Below the pieces are notes generated by a model that saw only the letters and a list, made by a program, of their open reading frames with translations, was not told where the DNA came from and ran no database searches. Of a stretch of DNA of 64,000 nucleotides, positions 16,210-25,673 are shown in pieces (position 1 is the stretch's first letter; every line of letters begins with the position of its first letter). The translations under genes and the position numbers were made by a program. The DNA is from QVMM01 sp047030855 (GTDB lineage: Bacteria; Bacteroidota; Bacteroidia; Bacteroidales; Dysgonomonadaceae), in assembly GCA_047030855.1 (NCBI GenBank), contig JBKYIJ010000008.1, forward strand, positions 1,860,001 to 1,924,000, read 5' to 3'.

Positions 16210-18759
16210 ATGGAAAATAATTTTTCACAAAGAGTCCGCAAAATCATGAGTTACAGCCGTGAAGAAGCAGGACGCCTTCAAAGCAGCTATCTGGGGCCTG
16301 AACATTTGATGCTTGGAATACTCCGTAACGGAGAAGGATTAGCCATACAGGCATTGAATGATTTCGGAATAGATTTAAGGGACTTAAAACAAGATATAGA
16401 CTCTAAAATACTGACCCTTCAAGATGGTTCGGATTTGGGGCATAACACGGAAATTGTTTTAACGAAAAATACTGAAAAAATACTGAAAATGAGTATATTG
16501 GAATCCCGTCTGACCAAGAGCGACGAAACGGATTCCGAGCACTTGCTTTTGGCTATTTTGAAAGAACATGAGAATTTAGCGGCAGGAGCATTAATGGTTT
16601 ATAATATCACTTATCCGAATATGTTAATGTATATCGAAAGCCTCTATAAAGGAGAGGACGAACAGTCTTATCCTCAGATGGGCGCCGATTTTACGGACGA
16701 TGAGGATGATGAAGACGATGCCGTCAACAGCGGTGGCGGCAAGTCGTCCGTGAATACGCAACAGGCTCGCCAGTCGTCCGATACGCCTGTCTTGGACAAT
16801 TTCGGATCTGATATTACCCGTGCCGCATTGGAAAACAAACTTGATCCGATTGTCGGACGCGAACAGGAAATCGAAAGGCTGGCTCAGATACTGAGCCGCC
16901 GTAAGAAAAACAATCCTATCCTGATCGGTGAGCCCGGCGTCGGAAAATCTGCCATAGTAGAAGGTTTGGCTTTGAGGATCATTCAGAAAAAAGTTTCACG
17001 CATCTTGTTCGACAAACGCGTCATTTCGCTTGATATGGCTTCGGTTGTGGCAGGAACGAAATACCGCGGGCAGTTCGAAGAAAGAATAAAAGCTATTTTG
17101 AACGAACTGTCAAAGAATCCGAACATAATTCTCTTCATTGACGAAATACATACCATTGTCGGTGCAGGAGGCGCGACAGGTTCGCTCGACGCTGCCAATA
17201 TGCTGAAACCTGCTTTGGCGCGCGGCGAAATACAATGTATCGGTGCTACCACTTTGGACGAATACCGTAAGAATATTGAAAAAGACGGTGCGTTGGAACG
17301 CCGTTTCCAGAAGGTGATAGTTCAGCCGACAACTGCCGAAGAAACTTTGCAGATATTGCGAAACATAAAAGGACGTTACGAAGAACATCACAATGTGAAA
17401 TATACAGATGAAGCGTTGGACGCTTGCGTCAAATTGACAGACAGGTATATAACGGATCGCAACTTCCCTGATAAGGCAATTGACGCTCTGGACGAAACAG
17501 GCTCACGCATGCATATCTCCAACATAAAAGTTCCCGAAATAATCGAGAGCCTCGAAAAAGAACTGGAAGATATTGTCGTTAAGAAAACAGAAGCCGTTAA
17601 GGCTCAGAAATACGAACTCGCCGCAAGTTTCAGGGATACCCAGCGTCAACTGATGCTGCGTCTGGAACAGGAAGAAGCAGCATGGGAAAACCAACTGAAG
17701 GAACAACCCCAGACGGTTGACGAAGAAAAAGTAGCCGAAGTGGTTGCCATGATGTCGGGAATACCCGTTCAGCGGATAGCGGAAGCCGAAAGCCAGAAAC
17801 TTGTCGATATGGAGAAAGTGCTTAAAGCCTCCGTAATAGGACAGGATGAAGCCGTGACGAAAATTGTGAAAGCCATCCGCCGTAACCGTATCGGGCTGAA
17901 AGATCCGAACAAGCCGATAGGTACGTTCATGTTCTTAGGACCGACAGGCGTGGGGAAAACTCACTTGGCTAAGAAGATAGCCGAAGAGTTGTTCGATTCG
18001 TCCGATGCTCTTATCAGAGTGGATATGAGTGAATATATGGAAAAATTTACCGTATCGAGACTTGTCGGAGCGCCTCCGGGATACGTAGGTTACGAAGAAG
18101 GCGGTTTGCTTACCGAAAAAGTAAGGCGTAAACCTTATTCCGTGGTATTGCTCGACGAGATTGAAAAGGCGCATCCCGATGTGTTCAACATCCTGCTTCA
18201 AGTCATGGACGAAGGGCATTTGACGGACAGTCTGGGTAAGAAAGTGGACTTTAAGAACACGATCCTTATCATGACATCGAATGCAGGCACGCGCCAGTTG
18301 AAAGATTTCGGCAAAGGAATCGGTTTCCAGAACGATTTTATAAAAGGGCATGAAAGCGAATATTCGAGAAGCGTCTTGCAAAAAGCGTTGAACCGTACGT
18401 TTTCGCCCGAATTCCTTAACAGGGTGGACGATATCGTCATATTCGATCAGTTGAGTAAAGAATCGATAAATAAGATTATCGATATCGAGCTTAAAGACTT
18501 CTACAAACGTATGGAAGAAATAGGGCACAAGCTGGTTCTTACTGACGAAGCGAAAGACTTTATTGCCGAAAAAGGTTATGACAAGCAATTCGGGGCACGT
18601 CCTTTGCAAAGGGCAATCCAGAACTATCTGGAAGACGAAATAGCAGATGTCATATTGTCGGGCAGCGTCAAAAAGAATGCGGTTCTTGAAGCCTACTTTG
18701 ACAAGGACGATCAGAAGATTAAGATAAGGCAGCTTAAAAAATCGGCTGTACAAGGATAA
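16210..18759 (+). CDS. clpC: ClpC-type AAA+ protease ATPase
   Basis: An 849-residue Hsp100 unfoldase. Residues 1-145 are a Clp N domain with two repeats (GPEHLMLGILRNGEGLAIQAL, SEHLLLAILKEHENLAAGAL). A strongly acidic linker (about 158-166, DDEDDEDDA) follows. The D1 AAA domain has Walker A GEPGVGKSA near residue 240 and LFIDEIH near 308. Residues about 455-490 form the UVR-like coiled coil that marks ClpC. D2 has Walker A GPTGVGKTH near 577, LLDEIEK near 645 and a C-terminal small domain. It unfolds substrates and feeds them to ClpP, which is not in this window. No CtsR or McsAB neighbours are present, as expected outside Firmicutes. It is monocistronic, with promoter and terminator. Confidence 0.95.
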   Translation: MENNFSQRVRKIMSYSREEAGRLQSSYLGPEHLMLGILRNGEGLAIQALNDFGIDLRDLKQDIDSKILTLQDGSDLGHNTEIVLTKNTEKILKMSILESRLTKSDETDSEHLLLAILKEHENLAAGALMVYNITYPNMLMYIESLYKGEDEQSYPQMGADFTDDEDDEDDAVNSGGGKSSVNTQQARQSSDTPVLDNFGSDITRAALENKLDPIVGREQEIERLAQILSRRKKNNPILIGEPGVGKSAIVEGLALRIIQKKVSRILFDKRVISLDMASVVAGTKYRGQFEERIKAILNELSKNPNIILFIDEIHTIVGAGGATGSLDAANMLKPALARGEIQCIGATTLDEYRKNIEKDGALERRFQKVIVQPTTAEETLQILRNIKGRYEEHHNVKYTDEALDACVKLTDRYITDRNFPDKAIDALDETGSRMHISNIKVPEIIESLEKELEDIVVKKTEAVKAQKYELAASFRDTQRQLMLRLEQEEAAWENQLKEQPQTVDEEKVAEVVAMMSGIPVQRIAEAESQKLVDMEKVLKASVIGQDEAVTKIVKAIRRNRIGLKDPNKPIGTFMFLGPTGVGKTHLAKKIAEELFDSSDALIRVDMSEYMEKFTVSRLVGAPPGYVGYEEGGLLTEKVRRKPYSVVLLDEIEKAHPDVFNILLQVMDEGHLTDSLGKKVDFKNTILIMTSNAGTRQLKDFGKGIGFQNDFIKGHESEYSRSVLQKALNRTFSPEFLNRVDDIVIFDQLSKESINKIIDIELKDFYKRMEEIGHKLVLTDEAKDFIAEKGYDKQFGARPLQRAIQNYLEDEIADVILSGSVKKNAVLEAYFDKDDQKIKIRQLKKSAVQG

Positions 18760-18766
18760 ATATTTT

Positions 18767-18800
18767 AAAGAGCGGTATTAGTACCGCTCTTTTATTTTTT
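18767..18800 (+). terminator. Rho-independent terminator of clpC
   Basis: A perfect 11-bp stem (AAAGAGCGGTA / TACCGCTCTTT) with a 4-base loop is followed by a T-rich tract. Confidence 0.92.
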
Positions 18801-18801
18801 C

Positions 18802-18809
18802 TATTTTTG
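18802..18809 (+). promoter_or_regulatory. -7 promoter element (TATTTTTG)
   Basis: An exact TAnnTTTG match right after the clpC terminator and 16 bases before the lipoprotein start codon. Confidence 0.55.
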
Positions 18810-18824
18810 TAAAAAAATAAAAAT

Positions 18825-19340
18825 ATGCAGTATATGAGTTATAACAGATTATTTGTTTTCTTGCTGGTATTACTACTGTTTTCGTCCTGTGGAGGTAACA
18901 GTGATTATGCTTACAACGAGTTTGTTGCCAGTCAGTATAAAAGTGTGAGTGCCGAGTTTGAAGCTTCGTATGAAAAACTTATTAACGGAGAGTATAAGAC
19001 AACTTACGACTTACAGGGTGGATATGACGGAGATAGAAAAGAAGTCAGAAATCTTAGAAATAATACCAAAAGAACCATTGAAAACGTTAATGAGCTTATC
19101 CCGAGCGATAATGCTAAAAAACTGCACGATAAACTGAATGAGTATTTTAAATTGGTAGGCGAGGAGTATACCGCTTATGCAGACAGTTATCTGAATATAG
19201 ATTGCGAATGCCCGGAAAAGAGAGACTCTGTTGTCACCCAAATAAAAGCATTGTATGGCAAAATATCATCTGTTGAAGATGATGCGTTGGAGCTCCAGTT
19301 GGAGTTTATGAAAAAATCGGGGATGAAACCAAAAGAATAA
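18825..19340 (+). CDS. Small lipoprotein of unknown function
   Basis: A 171-residue protein. The signal peptide (MSYNRLFVFLLVLLLFSSC) ends in a lipobox, FSSC, so it should be lipid-anchored. The ATG at 18834 (residue 4) is an equally good start. The mature part is mostly helical, charged and coiled-coil-like (LRNNTKRTIENVNELI, LELQLEFMKKSGMK), with two close cysteines in NIDCECPEKRD. I do not recognise the family. It has its own promoter element and a terminator on each side, so it is transcribed alone. Confidence 0.75.
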   Translation: MQYMSYNRLFVFLLVLLLFSSCGGNSDYAYNEFVASQYKSVSAEFEASYEKLINGEYKTTYDLQGGYDGDRKEVRNLRNNTKRTIENVNELIPSDNAKKLHDKLNEYFKLVGEEYTAYADSYLNIDCECPEKRDSVVTQIKALYGKISSVEDDALELQLEFMKKSGMKPKE

Positions 19341-19358
19341 AAATTAAGATATTCATTG

Positions 19359-19393
19359 AGAAAAGCTGACCGTATAAGTCAGCTTTTCTTTTT
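19359..19393. terminator. Terminator between convergent genes
   Basis: A perfect 11-bp stem (GAAAAGCTGAC / GTCAGCTTTTC) with a 7-base loop and T-run serves the lipoprotein gene. It lies against the end of the MutS-like gene on the other strand and could serve both. Confidence 0.88.
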
Positions 19394-19394
19394 A

Positions 19395-21191
19395 CTACAG
19401 TCCTGTGATTCCCATTTTTTTCATCAGGAAGCAGGCGTTCATATTCTGGGCTATACCTTCTTTCATTTTGTAGGAGAACGACAGGTGATCGTCCTTTATT
19501 TCGGCTTCGAAACAATAATCTTTCACGTTGTCGGGATATTCTTTTTCCAGATTTCCCAACACAAGGTCGTGCGTGGCGATAATACCGACTCCTTTCAGAT
19601 CGACAAGCTGCCGCATAAGCGCAAGCGATCCTTTCTGTTTGTCTTCCGAGTTCGTCCCTTTCAGTATTTCGTCGAGAATAATAAACAGGGGCTCACCCGT
19701 TTGCAGGCGGTCGATAATCATTTTCAGCCTTTTCAGTTCGGCGAAAAAATACGATTCGTTGTCAGCCAGCGAGTCGGCTGTTCGCAGATTAGTAACAAGT
19801 CTCCCGGGATAGAAACTGAGTTGTTCGGCACATACGGGCATGCCTGCGCAGGCAAGCGTGTGATTGATGCCTATTGTCCGCAGATAGGTACTTTTTCCTG
19901 CCATGTTGGCTCCCGTTATTACGAGAAAATAAGGCTGTTTCCCGATGTTCACGTCGTTGCGGACGCACAGGTTGCGGTGTATCATCGGGTGTCCCAGAGC
20001 TTTGCCTTCGAACACAAACGTGTCGGCAACCTCGGGATAGGTATAGTCGGGATGATTGTAGGCGAATATAGCTGCCGATACGGTTGCATCGAAACGGGCA
20101 ACGGCGTCGAACCATTTTGCCAAATCTCCCTTATGTCTTAATGCCCATTTTTCCATCTTGGCTGCATATCGTATGTCCCACGCAAATATGGGGTTGAGAA
20201 GCAGGAATATCGGGAATGTTACGGACATGGAAAGGTTTTCCTGCAACGATTTCAGTTTTTTTATGGCATAAGATGCCTTTTCGGGTATTTTTACCTGTTC
20301 CTGACATTCTTTCAGCAGCGGACTTTTGAATTCTTCATTCTCGATTATGGCGAACAGACGTGAATATTTGTCCAGCACGGCGGTTTTCTTTTCAAACATG
20401 TTCAGCATCTTACTGATCCGTTTCAAGGGTATGGAACTCACAAGCAATGTTCCCAGCCACAGATACATGAACGATTCGCCCGAAATTGCTCCGAATGCGT
20501 ATGCAACAATCCATGCAATGTACAGGCAGGGCAGGAGGTAGGACACGATTGTCCAAAGCGTATTCTTGTAGAAGTGAGGTTTCCGGGATATTGATGCTGC
20601 CAGCTCCGTCACGTTAAAACTGTCTTTGTCCGTCATTTGTCCTACCGTTCGGAAGTGCGTTGTCAACCCGGTCTTGCCGCTAAGTTCCTTCACGGCTTCC
20701 TGCTGTGCGTGAATTTCTTTCTTGTCCTCAAAGGGATACAACAACGTGTTCGCCAGCACTTCTTTTCCGAAAGAAGTCACGGTACGGTTCATCGACTGAA
20801 AAAAAGACCGGTTGCCGAACAAATCGAGATCGATACTGAAACTGTGTTCGGGGTTGCTGAATTCAGCTGCTCCGTCGAAAACCGAAAAATCATAATCGAG
20901 GGCTTTCAGTTCGTTTTCCGCATTTTTTATTTTTGTTTCCGAATACAGCCTTTTCCAGAACAAACGGTTGTGGAAAACCATGAGTATGATAAATACCAGA
21001 ACGGAAATCAGAATGGCTGTGATAACATTCCATACGTTTCCCCACAGGATATAGCAGGCAGCCAGACAGCCTATTACGACGGCAAGCCTTACCATGCCCA
21101 CTCTGAAAACATTCTTGTTGAGTTGTGAATGAGTGATGCTTTCTTTGTCGATAATGTCCTGATAGGCAAGCTTTATGTCTTCGATATTCAT
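19395..21191 (-). CDS. Membrane-associated MutS-like ATPase
   Basis: A 598-residue protein. The C-terminal 200 or so residues are the MutS ATPase core: Walker A GANMAGKSTYLRTIG near 425, Walker B FIILDEILKGTN near 500, and ATHDLVLG. The N-terminal half lacks the MutS mismatch-recognition domains. Instead it has hydrophobic segments at about residues 30-72 and 213-250 that look transmembrane. It is therefore not a mismatch-repair MutS but the membrane-anchored MutS-family type common in Bacteroidetes, whose role is not established. It lies 14 bases downstream of recO and is probably cotranscribed with it. Confidence 0.82.
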   Translation of the reverse strand: MNIEDIKLAYQDIIDKESITHSQLNKNVFRVGMVRLAVVIGCLAACYILWGNVWNVITAILISVLVFIILMVFHNRLFWKRLYSETKIKNAENELKALDYDFSVFDGAAEFSNPEHSFSIDLDLFGNRSFFQSMNRTVTSFGKEVLANTLLYPFEDKKEIHAQQEAVKELSGKTGLTTHFRTVGQMTDKDSFNVTELAASISRKPHFYKNTLWTIVSYLLPCLYIAWIVAYAFGAISGESFMYLWLGTLLVSSIPLKRISKMLNMFEKKTAVLDKYSRLFAIIENEEFKSPLLKECQEQVKIPEKASYAIKKLKSLQENLSMSVTFPIFLLLNPIFAWDIRYAAKMEKWALRHKGDLAKWFDAVARFDATVSAAIFAYNHPDYTYPEVADTFVFEGKALGHPMIHRNLCVRNDVNIGKQPYFLVITGANMAGKSTYLRTIGINHTLACAGMPVCAEQLSFYPGRLVTNLRTADSLADNESYFFAELKRLKMIIDRLQTGEPLFIILDEILKGTNSEDKQKGSLALMRQLVDLKGVGIIATHDLVLGNLEKEYPDNVKDYCFEAEIKDDHLSFSYKMKEGIAQNMNACFLMKKMGITGL

Positions 21192-21205
21192 ATAGTTTTC
21201 TGTTT

Positions 21206-21961
21206 TTAAAATAGTTCGTGCAGGACATCCAGCGATTTTATGGGAGGAAAATCGGTCAGATGTATGCGGTAATATTCCAGTATTCGGTTGATGATGTTTA
21301 TTCTGTCCTGCCGCGAAAAGCGGAACAGGTGCATATTCTCGTAATTGATCCTTGCAAGTCGGGCGAACGCCATGCTGTCGTTTCTTGACAGATAGTGGTT
21401 GTGTGCCGGAACGTTTCCGACAAATACTCCGTTCAGCATATCGAAAATATTTCCTTCGCAGTATCCTTCAAAGTTCGGGGAAAAGCCCAGAAAACGGGTA
21501 AGTTTCAGCATGAAAACCAGATGATAGTTTGCTACGCTTTTGTCGGCATATTCCAAAACCTGAACGGATGATACCAAGAAATCGAAAAGGTATTTGTTTT
21601 CGTTCACTTCCCGAAGTATCTTGGAAAGAAATTCCGAAAGGAAAAATGCCATGGACGTCTTAGCCAGATTTTCGGGTATCGAGAGCAGCGGAAAAACGAA
21701 GCGGGCTTCCTTTATCCTTTGTATGTCGCGGTTGTTGCGATGATCGGCTTCGATATCGAGGACTGCCAGCGGCGAAAACATTTTTCTCTTTACGTTTGCC
21801 GTTTTGGACGAACTTTTGGGAATCATGTACGTCACTCGTCCCGATGCATCGGTATATACCGATACAAGCAGATATTTATCATTGTAGTTTATGGATGAGA
21901 GAACGACTCCTTGCAGCTTATGCAACACTTCTTTTAGTTGTATTTTATGACAGTTATGCAA
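21206..21961 (-). CDS. recO: DNA repair protein RecO
   Basis: A 251-residue protein with the RecO layout: an N-terminal OB fold (LQGVVLSSINYNDKYLLVSVYTDASG), then a helical domain (about 85-245). RecO loads RecA onto SSB-coated DNA together with RecR and RecF. The zinc-finger cysteines of some RecO proteins are not present as a four-Cys set here, as in many Bacteroidetes. The true start is uncertain. The ATG at 21961 adds about 11 residues before the usual LHKLQGVVL beginning, and a GTG at 21928 or TTG at 21925 would give the more typical N-terminus. Confidence 0.88.
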   Translation of the reverse strand: MHNCHKIQLKEVLHKLQGVVLSSINYNDKYLLVSVYTDASGRVTYMIPKSSSKTANVKRKMFSPLAVLDIEADHRNNRDIQRIKEARFVFPLLSIPENLAKTSMAFFLSEFLSKILREVNENKYLFDFLVSSVQVLEYADKSVANYHLVFMLKLTRFLGFSPNFEGYCEGNIFDMLNGVFVGNVPAHNHYLSRNDSMAFARLARINYENMHLFRFSRQDRINIINRILEYYRIHLTDFPPIKSLDVLHELF

Positions 21962-21979
21962 AAATAAGTATTAATACAG

Positions 21980-22018
21980 AAAAAGTCCGAATATTTCGAA
22001 AATATTCGGACTTTTTAA
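21980..22018 (-). terminator. Rho-independent terminator of the OmpA-like gene
   Basis: A long perfect stem (AAAAAGTCCGAATATT and its complement) with a 4- to 6-base loop and terminal T-run. It lies between the end of the OmpA-like gene and the start of recO; its symmetry would let it act on either strand. Confidence 0.88.
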
Positions 22019-22035
22019 AATGTAACTATAATTGA

Positions 22036-22710
22036 TTACTTGCCCTGTTGAGCATCTTTAATCATCTTTTCGTTAGGAAGTATATAAACTTCAACGCGAC
22101 GGTTTTGCGTACGTCCAACGGCAGTCGAATTGTCGGCAACCGGTTGAGTTGATCCGAAACCTTGTGTCGTCATACGGCTACCGTTAACGCCTTTTGTCAT
22201 CAGGAAGTTGTAAACGGCTTGCGCTCTTTTTTCCGAAAGCGGATTGTTGATAGCGTCATTACCTGTATTGTCGGTATGTCCGTAGATCATTACGTCAGTG
22301 TCAGGGTTGCTGTTCAAAGATTGGGCAAAACTTGTCAAAGCACTTTGAGACGATGTATTCAGGTTGCTTGAGTTTGTAGCGAATAAAATACCCGATTCGA
22401 AAGTTACTTTAATAGCCTGTCCGTCGTTGATTGACTCTACCTGAGCTCCGTTGATCTGTTCAAGTTCTTTCTTTTGTTTGTCCATTTTGTTACCGATAAT
22501 GGCTCCTGCCGTACCTCCGACAACCGCACCAATACCTGCGCCCCATGCCGCGCCTTTTCCGCCGCCTGCTATCGCACCAATACCCGCACCGAGTGCACCT
22601 CCTGCACCTGCGCCTATACCACCGCCTTTAACAGCATTGCTTGCACCGCAAGATGAAAGGATCAGCACTATGCCTAAACCGATGGCTCCAAAAAATGATA
22701 AACGTTTCAT
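22036..22710 (-). CDS. OmpA-family lipoprotein with glycine zipper (YiaD-like)
   Basis: A 224-residue protein. The signal peptide ends in SSC (lipobox). Residues about 28-72 are a glycine-zipper stretch with repeated GxxxG and GAGIGA patterns that probably inserts in or packs against the membrane. Residues about 105-215 are an OmpA C-terminal peptidoglycan-binding domain, with VMIYGHTDNTGND and SEKRAQAVYNFL followed by GSTQPVADN and NRRVEVYI. It should link the outer membrane to peptidoglycan. It is expressed alone, with a strong terminator downstream. Confidence 0.9.
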   Translation of the reverse strand: MKRLSFFGAIGLGIVLILSSCGASNAVKGGGIGAGAGGALGAGIGAIAGGGKGAAWGAGIGAVVGGTAGAIIGNKMDKQKKELEQINGAQVESINDGQAIKVTFESGILFATNSSNLNTSSQSALTSFAQSLNSNPDTDVMIYGHTDNTGNDAINNPLSEKRAQAVYNFLMTKGVNGSRMTTQGFGSTQPVADNSTAVGRTQNRRVEVYILPNEKMIKDAQQGK

Positions 22711-22758
22711 AATTACTTAGTTTAATTTATTATTTATATGATTTGCGTTAAGATCGTT

Positions 22759-23088
22759 TTAGTCGAACATTCCGATTGATTCGCAATATCCCATTTCTCC
22801 CTGAATAACGAAACTTACGTCTTCACGCGAAAAAACTCCTATGTTGTCTTTTTTCGCATTCTTTACAACGTATTCGGTTATTTCGTCTTCGTCGAGTTCT
22901 ATCATGTCTTCGTCGGAAACGCTGTCATCCAGAAAACCTTTTTCTTCATAAAAGTCGTAGATGACGTCTATGATATAATTTATATCGTCGTTGCTGAATT
23001 TGTCCTTCAGTTCCTGAGGAAGGTAATTGCGGATAAACTCAACCGCTTTGTCTTCGTCGTATTCTAAATCTCCTTGATTATTTCCCAT
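22759..23088 (-). CDS. Small acidic conserved protein
   Basis: A 109-residue, very acidic cytoplasmic protein without signal peptide or membrane segment. The sequence alternates helical stretches (EFIRNYLPQELKDKF, INYIIDVIYDFYEEKG) with Asp/Glu-rich ones (DSVSDEDMIELDEDEITEYV). I recognise no domain. It lies between topA (upstream, 73 bases) and the OmpA-like gene (downstream, 48 bases) on the same strand and may be transcribed with topA. The length and low-complexity acidity recall small Bacteroidales housekeeping proteins of unknown role. Confidence 0.75.
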   Translation of the reverse strand: MGNNQGDLEYDEDKAVEFIRNYLPQELKDKFSNDDINYIIDVIYDFYEEKGFLDDSVSDEDMIELDEDEITEYVVKNAKKDNIGVFSREDVSFVIQGEMGYCESIGMFD

Positions 23089-23160
23089 AAATATAATAAT
23101 AGAAATTATTTCTATTTATAACAAAATAGGCAGATGTAAGTTCAATGTGCTTTCCGTTTT

Positions 23161-25509
23161 TTACTTCGTTTTTTTACCGGAAGCCTTCTTTTTCTCCTTT
23201 TTTTCTTTTTTGTTTTCCGTTGAATCGCCTTTTACGATTGCCATACATTCATCGTAAGTCAGTTTCTGCGGATCGAGTTTTTTCGGAATTTTGTAGTTCT
23301 TTTTGTCGTAGGTAATGTAAGGTCCGTAACGTCCGTTCAGAATTTGCAGTTTGTCGTCGTTATCAAAAGTCTGTATTATTTTTTCTTTATCCTGTTTGCG
23401 TTTGTTCAGAATCAGTTCTTCCGCTTCCTCAGCCGTTACGGTGTACGGATCATAGGTTTTCGGAAGGGAAACAAACTGGCTGTTGTGCCGCACGTAAGGT
23501 CCGAAACGTCCTACGGCAACCACCATTTCCTTGCCTTCAAAGTCCCCGAGCGAACGGGGCAGATCGAACAGCTTAAGAGCTTCGTCAAGCGTTATGGACG
23601 AAAGCGACTGGCTTTTTTGAAGCCCTGCGAATTTGGGCTTTTCTTCATCGTCGTTCGAGCCTATCTGCACCATAGGTCCGAAGCGTCCTATTTTCACCGA
23701 AACGGGCTTTCCTGTTTTCGGATCGTTACCCAACAGGCGTTCTCCTACCTTATGCTCGGTCTGGACGTTTATTGCCTTATCGACGGCTGGATGAAATATT
23801 TTGTAGAATTGTCCCAGCGTATCCGTCCACACTTTATTCCCTTCGGCTATCTGGTCAAATTCTTTTTCGACAGTCGCCGTGAAATTATAATCGAGTATTC
23901 CCGGGAAGTATTGGGTAAGGAAATCGTTTACCACCATCCCGATGTCTGTCGGAATCAGTTTATTTTTATCGGCACCTGTAATTTCCTTTTTTTCTTTGTC
24001 CGATATTTTTCCGCTTTTCAGCGTCAGTATATTATATATTCTCTCCGTACCTTCAATGCTGCCTTTTTCCACATATCCGCGGTTTTGTATCGTGGAAATG
24101 GTAGGAGCGTAAGTTGAAGGGCGTCCGATACCGAGTTCTTCAAGTTTCCTTACCAACGATGCTTCGGTATATCGCGGCGGGCGTTGCGTGAAGCGTTCCG
24201 TTGCCGTTGTCTCCTGCATCTCTAAAGTTTCGTTTACTTTTATCGGAGGCAATAACACCTCGTTTTCTTCAGTGTTTTCGTCATCCGTCCCTTCGAGGTA
24301 GACGTGAAGAAATCCGTCGAATTTCAATACTTCTCCGATTGCCAGAAAGTTATCCTTCATGCCCGAAGCGGCTATGCTTATCGTAGTTTTCTCGAGTTCG
24401 GCGTCAGCCATTTGCGATGCGATGGTACGCTTCCAGATCAGATCGTACAGTTTTTTCTCCTGTGCGGTTCCTTCAACGGCGTGATCCGTCATATAGGTAG
24501 GGCGTATGGCTTCGTGAGCTTCTTGCGCACCTTTCGTCTTTGTTGAGAACTGGCGGGTTTTTACGTAGTTCTTTCCGTAAACGTTTTCTATTTCTTTTTT
24601 GGAAGTTCCCAGAGCCAAGTCCGACAAATGTACGGAGTCGGTACGCATGTATGTTATTTTTCCCGATTCGTACAGTTTCTGGGCGACAGCCATTGTTTGC
24701 GACACCGAAAAACCCAGTTTACGGGCAGCTTCCTGCTGAAGCGTGGATGTCGTGAAAGGAGGCGCAGGCGATTTTTTGACGGGCTTTGTCGTAACGTCGT
24801 CAACCCTGAATGTTGCCGCTTTAAGCTTTTCGAGCAGTTCGAGGGCTTCTCCTTTCGTTTTCAGCCTGCGGCTCAGTTCCGCTTTTATTTCGTATCGGTT
24901 TCCTTTTTCTTCTTTGTTGAATATGGCTATTACCCTGTATGCCGCTTCCGATTTGAAATTTTCTATTTCGCGTTCGCGTTCGACAATCAGCCTTACGGCT
25001 ACGGACTGGACACGTCCTGCCGAGAGCGCGGGTTTCACTTTTTTCCACAGCACGGGCGACAACTCAAACCCCACAATTCTGTCGAGTACGCGGCGTGCTT
25101 GTTGTGAGTTAACCAGATTCATGTCGATATGTCTCGGATTTTTCACCGCATTCACGATAGCGTCTTTCGTGATTTCGTGGAAAACGATCCTTTTCGTGTT
25201 ATTGTCTTTCAGTCCCAGCGTTTCGAACAGATGCCACGATATGGCTTCTCCTTCGCGGTCTTCATCGGATGCCAGCCACACGGTGTCGGCACCCTTTGCG
25301 GCGGCTTTGAGTTCCGAAACCACCTTTTTCTTATCCGCCGGAATTTCGTAGGCAGGCTTAAAGTTGTGTTCGATGTCGATACCGAGGTCTTTCTTTTTCA
25401 GATCACGGATATGACCGTAACTCGACATGACTTTAAAGTCGTTGCCCAAAAATTTTTCGATCGTTTTAGCTTTTGCCGGAGATTCTACAATAACTAAGTT
25501 TTTTTGCAT
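23161..25509 (-). CDS. topA: DNA topoisomerase I
   Basis: A 782-residue type IA topoisomerase. The N-terminal Toprim domain starts with IVESPAKAKTIEKFLG and includes ASDEDREGEAI. The central cleavage/religation domain contains the active-site tyrosine in ITYMRTDSVHL (near residue 287). The C-terminus has three repeats with the phrases GRFGPMVQIG, GRFGPYVRHN and GRYGPYITYD in place of four-Cys zinc fingers, then a lysine-rich tail (KKEKKEKKKASGKK). It relaxes negative supercoils. A promoter with good -33/-7 spacing lies upstream. Confidence 0.96.
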   Translation of the reverse strand: MQKNLVIVESPAKAKTIEKFLGNDFKVMSSYGHIRDLKKKDLGIDIEHNFKPAYEIPADKKKVVSELKAAAKGADTVWLASDEDREGEAISWHLFETLGLKDNNTKRIVFHEITKDAIVNAVKNPRHIDMNLVNSQQARRVLDRIVGFELSPVLWKKVKPALSAGRVQSVAVRLIVEREREIENFKSEAAYRVIAIFNKEEKGNRYEIKAELSRRLKTKGEALELLEKLKAATFRVDDVTTKPVKKSPAPPFTTSTLQQEAARKLGFSVSQTMAVAQKLYESGKITYMRTDSVHLSDLALGTSKKEIENVYGKNYVKTRQFSTKTKGAQEAHEAIRPTYMTDHAVEGTAQEKKLYDLIWKRTIASQMADAELEKTTISIAASGMKDNFLAIGEVLKFDGFLHVYLEGTDDENTEENEVLLPPIKVNETLEMQETTATERFTQRPPRYTEASLVRKLEELGIGRPSTYAPTISTIQNRGYVEKGSIEGTERIYNILTLKSGKISDKEKKEITGADKNKLIPTDIGMVVNDFLTQYFPGILDYNFTATVEKEFDQIAEGNKVWTDTLGQFYKIFHPAVDKAINVQTEHKVGERLLGNDPKTGKPVSVKIGRFGPMVQIGSNDDEEKPKFAGLQKSQSLSSITLDEALKLFDLPRSLGDFEGKEMVVAVGRFGPYVRHNSQFVSLPKTYDPYTVTAEEAEELILNKRKQDKEKIIQTFDNDDKLQILNGRYGPYITYDKKNYKIPKKLDPQKLTYDECMAIVKGDSTENKKEKKEKKKASGKKTK

Positions 25510-25533
25510 AAATTTTGTGTTGGCTACCTCTTT

Positions 25534-25553
25534 GAATAATTAAGGAATTATTC
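25534..25553. repeat. Palindrome in the topA leader
   Basis: GAATAATT and AATTATTC are separated by four bases, between the topA promoter and its start codon. It could be an operator or an mRNA hairpin, but A/T richness makes chance plausible. Confidence 0.4.
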
Positions 25554-25587
25554 CTGATGCTGTTGATTATTTTCTTCTTTTAAACCG

Positions 25588-25617
25588 CAAAAGTAGCAAA
25601 TTTGTTTTTGATACAAA
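25588..25617 (-). promoter_or_regulatory. topA promoter
   Basis: On the minus strand, TTTG (25614-25617) and TACTTTTG (25588-25595) are 18 bases apart, a good Bacteroidetes -33/-7 pair. Confidence 0.65.
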
Positions 25618-25673
25618 CTTTTTTTTGTTAAAATGAAGATATTTTATTGTTGCTTCGTTTATATTGTGTGCGG

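Noticed and set aside
17935..18753. 272-residue minus-strand ORF opposite clpC
   Set aside because: It is antisense to the conserved ClpC D2 domain. Its composition follows from the codons of clpC and it has no domain of its own.
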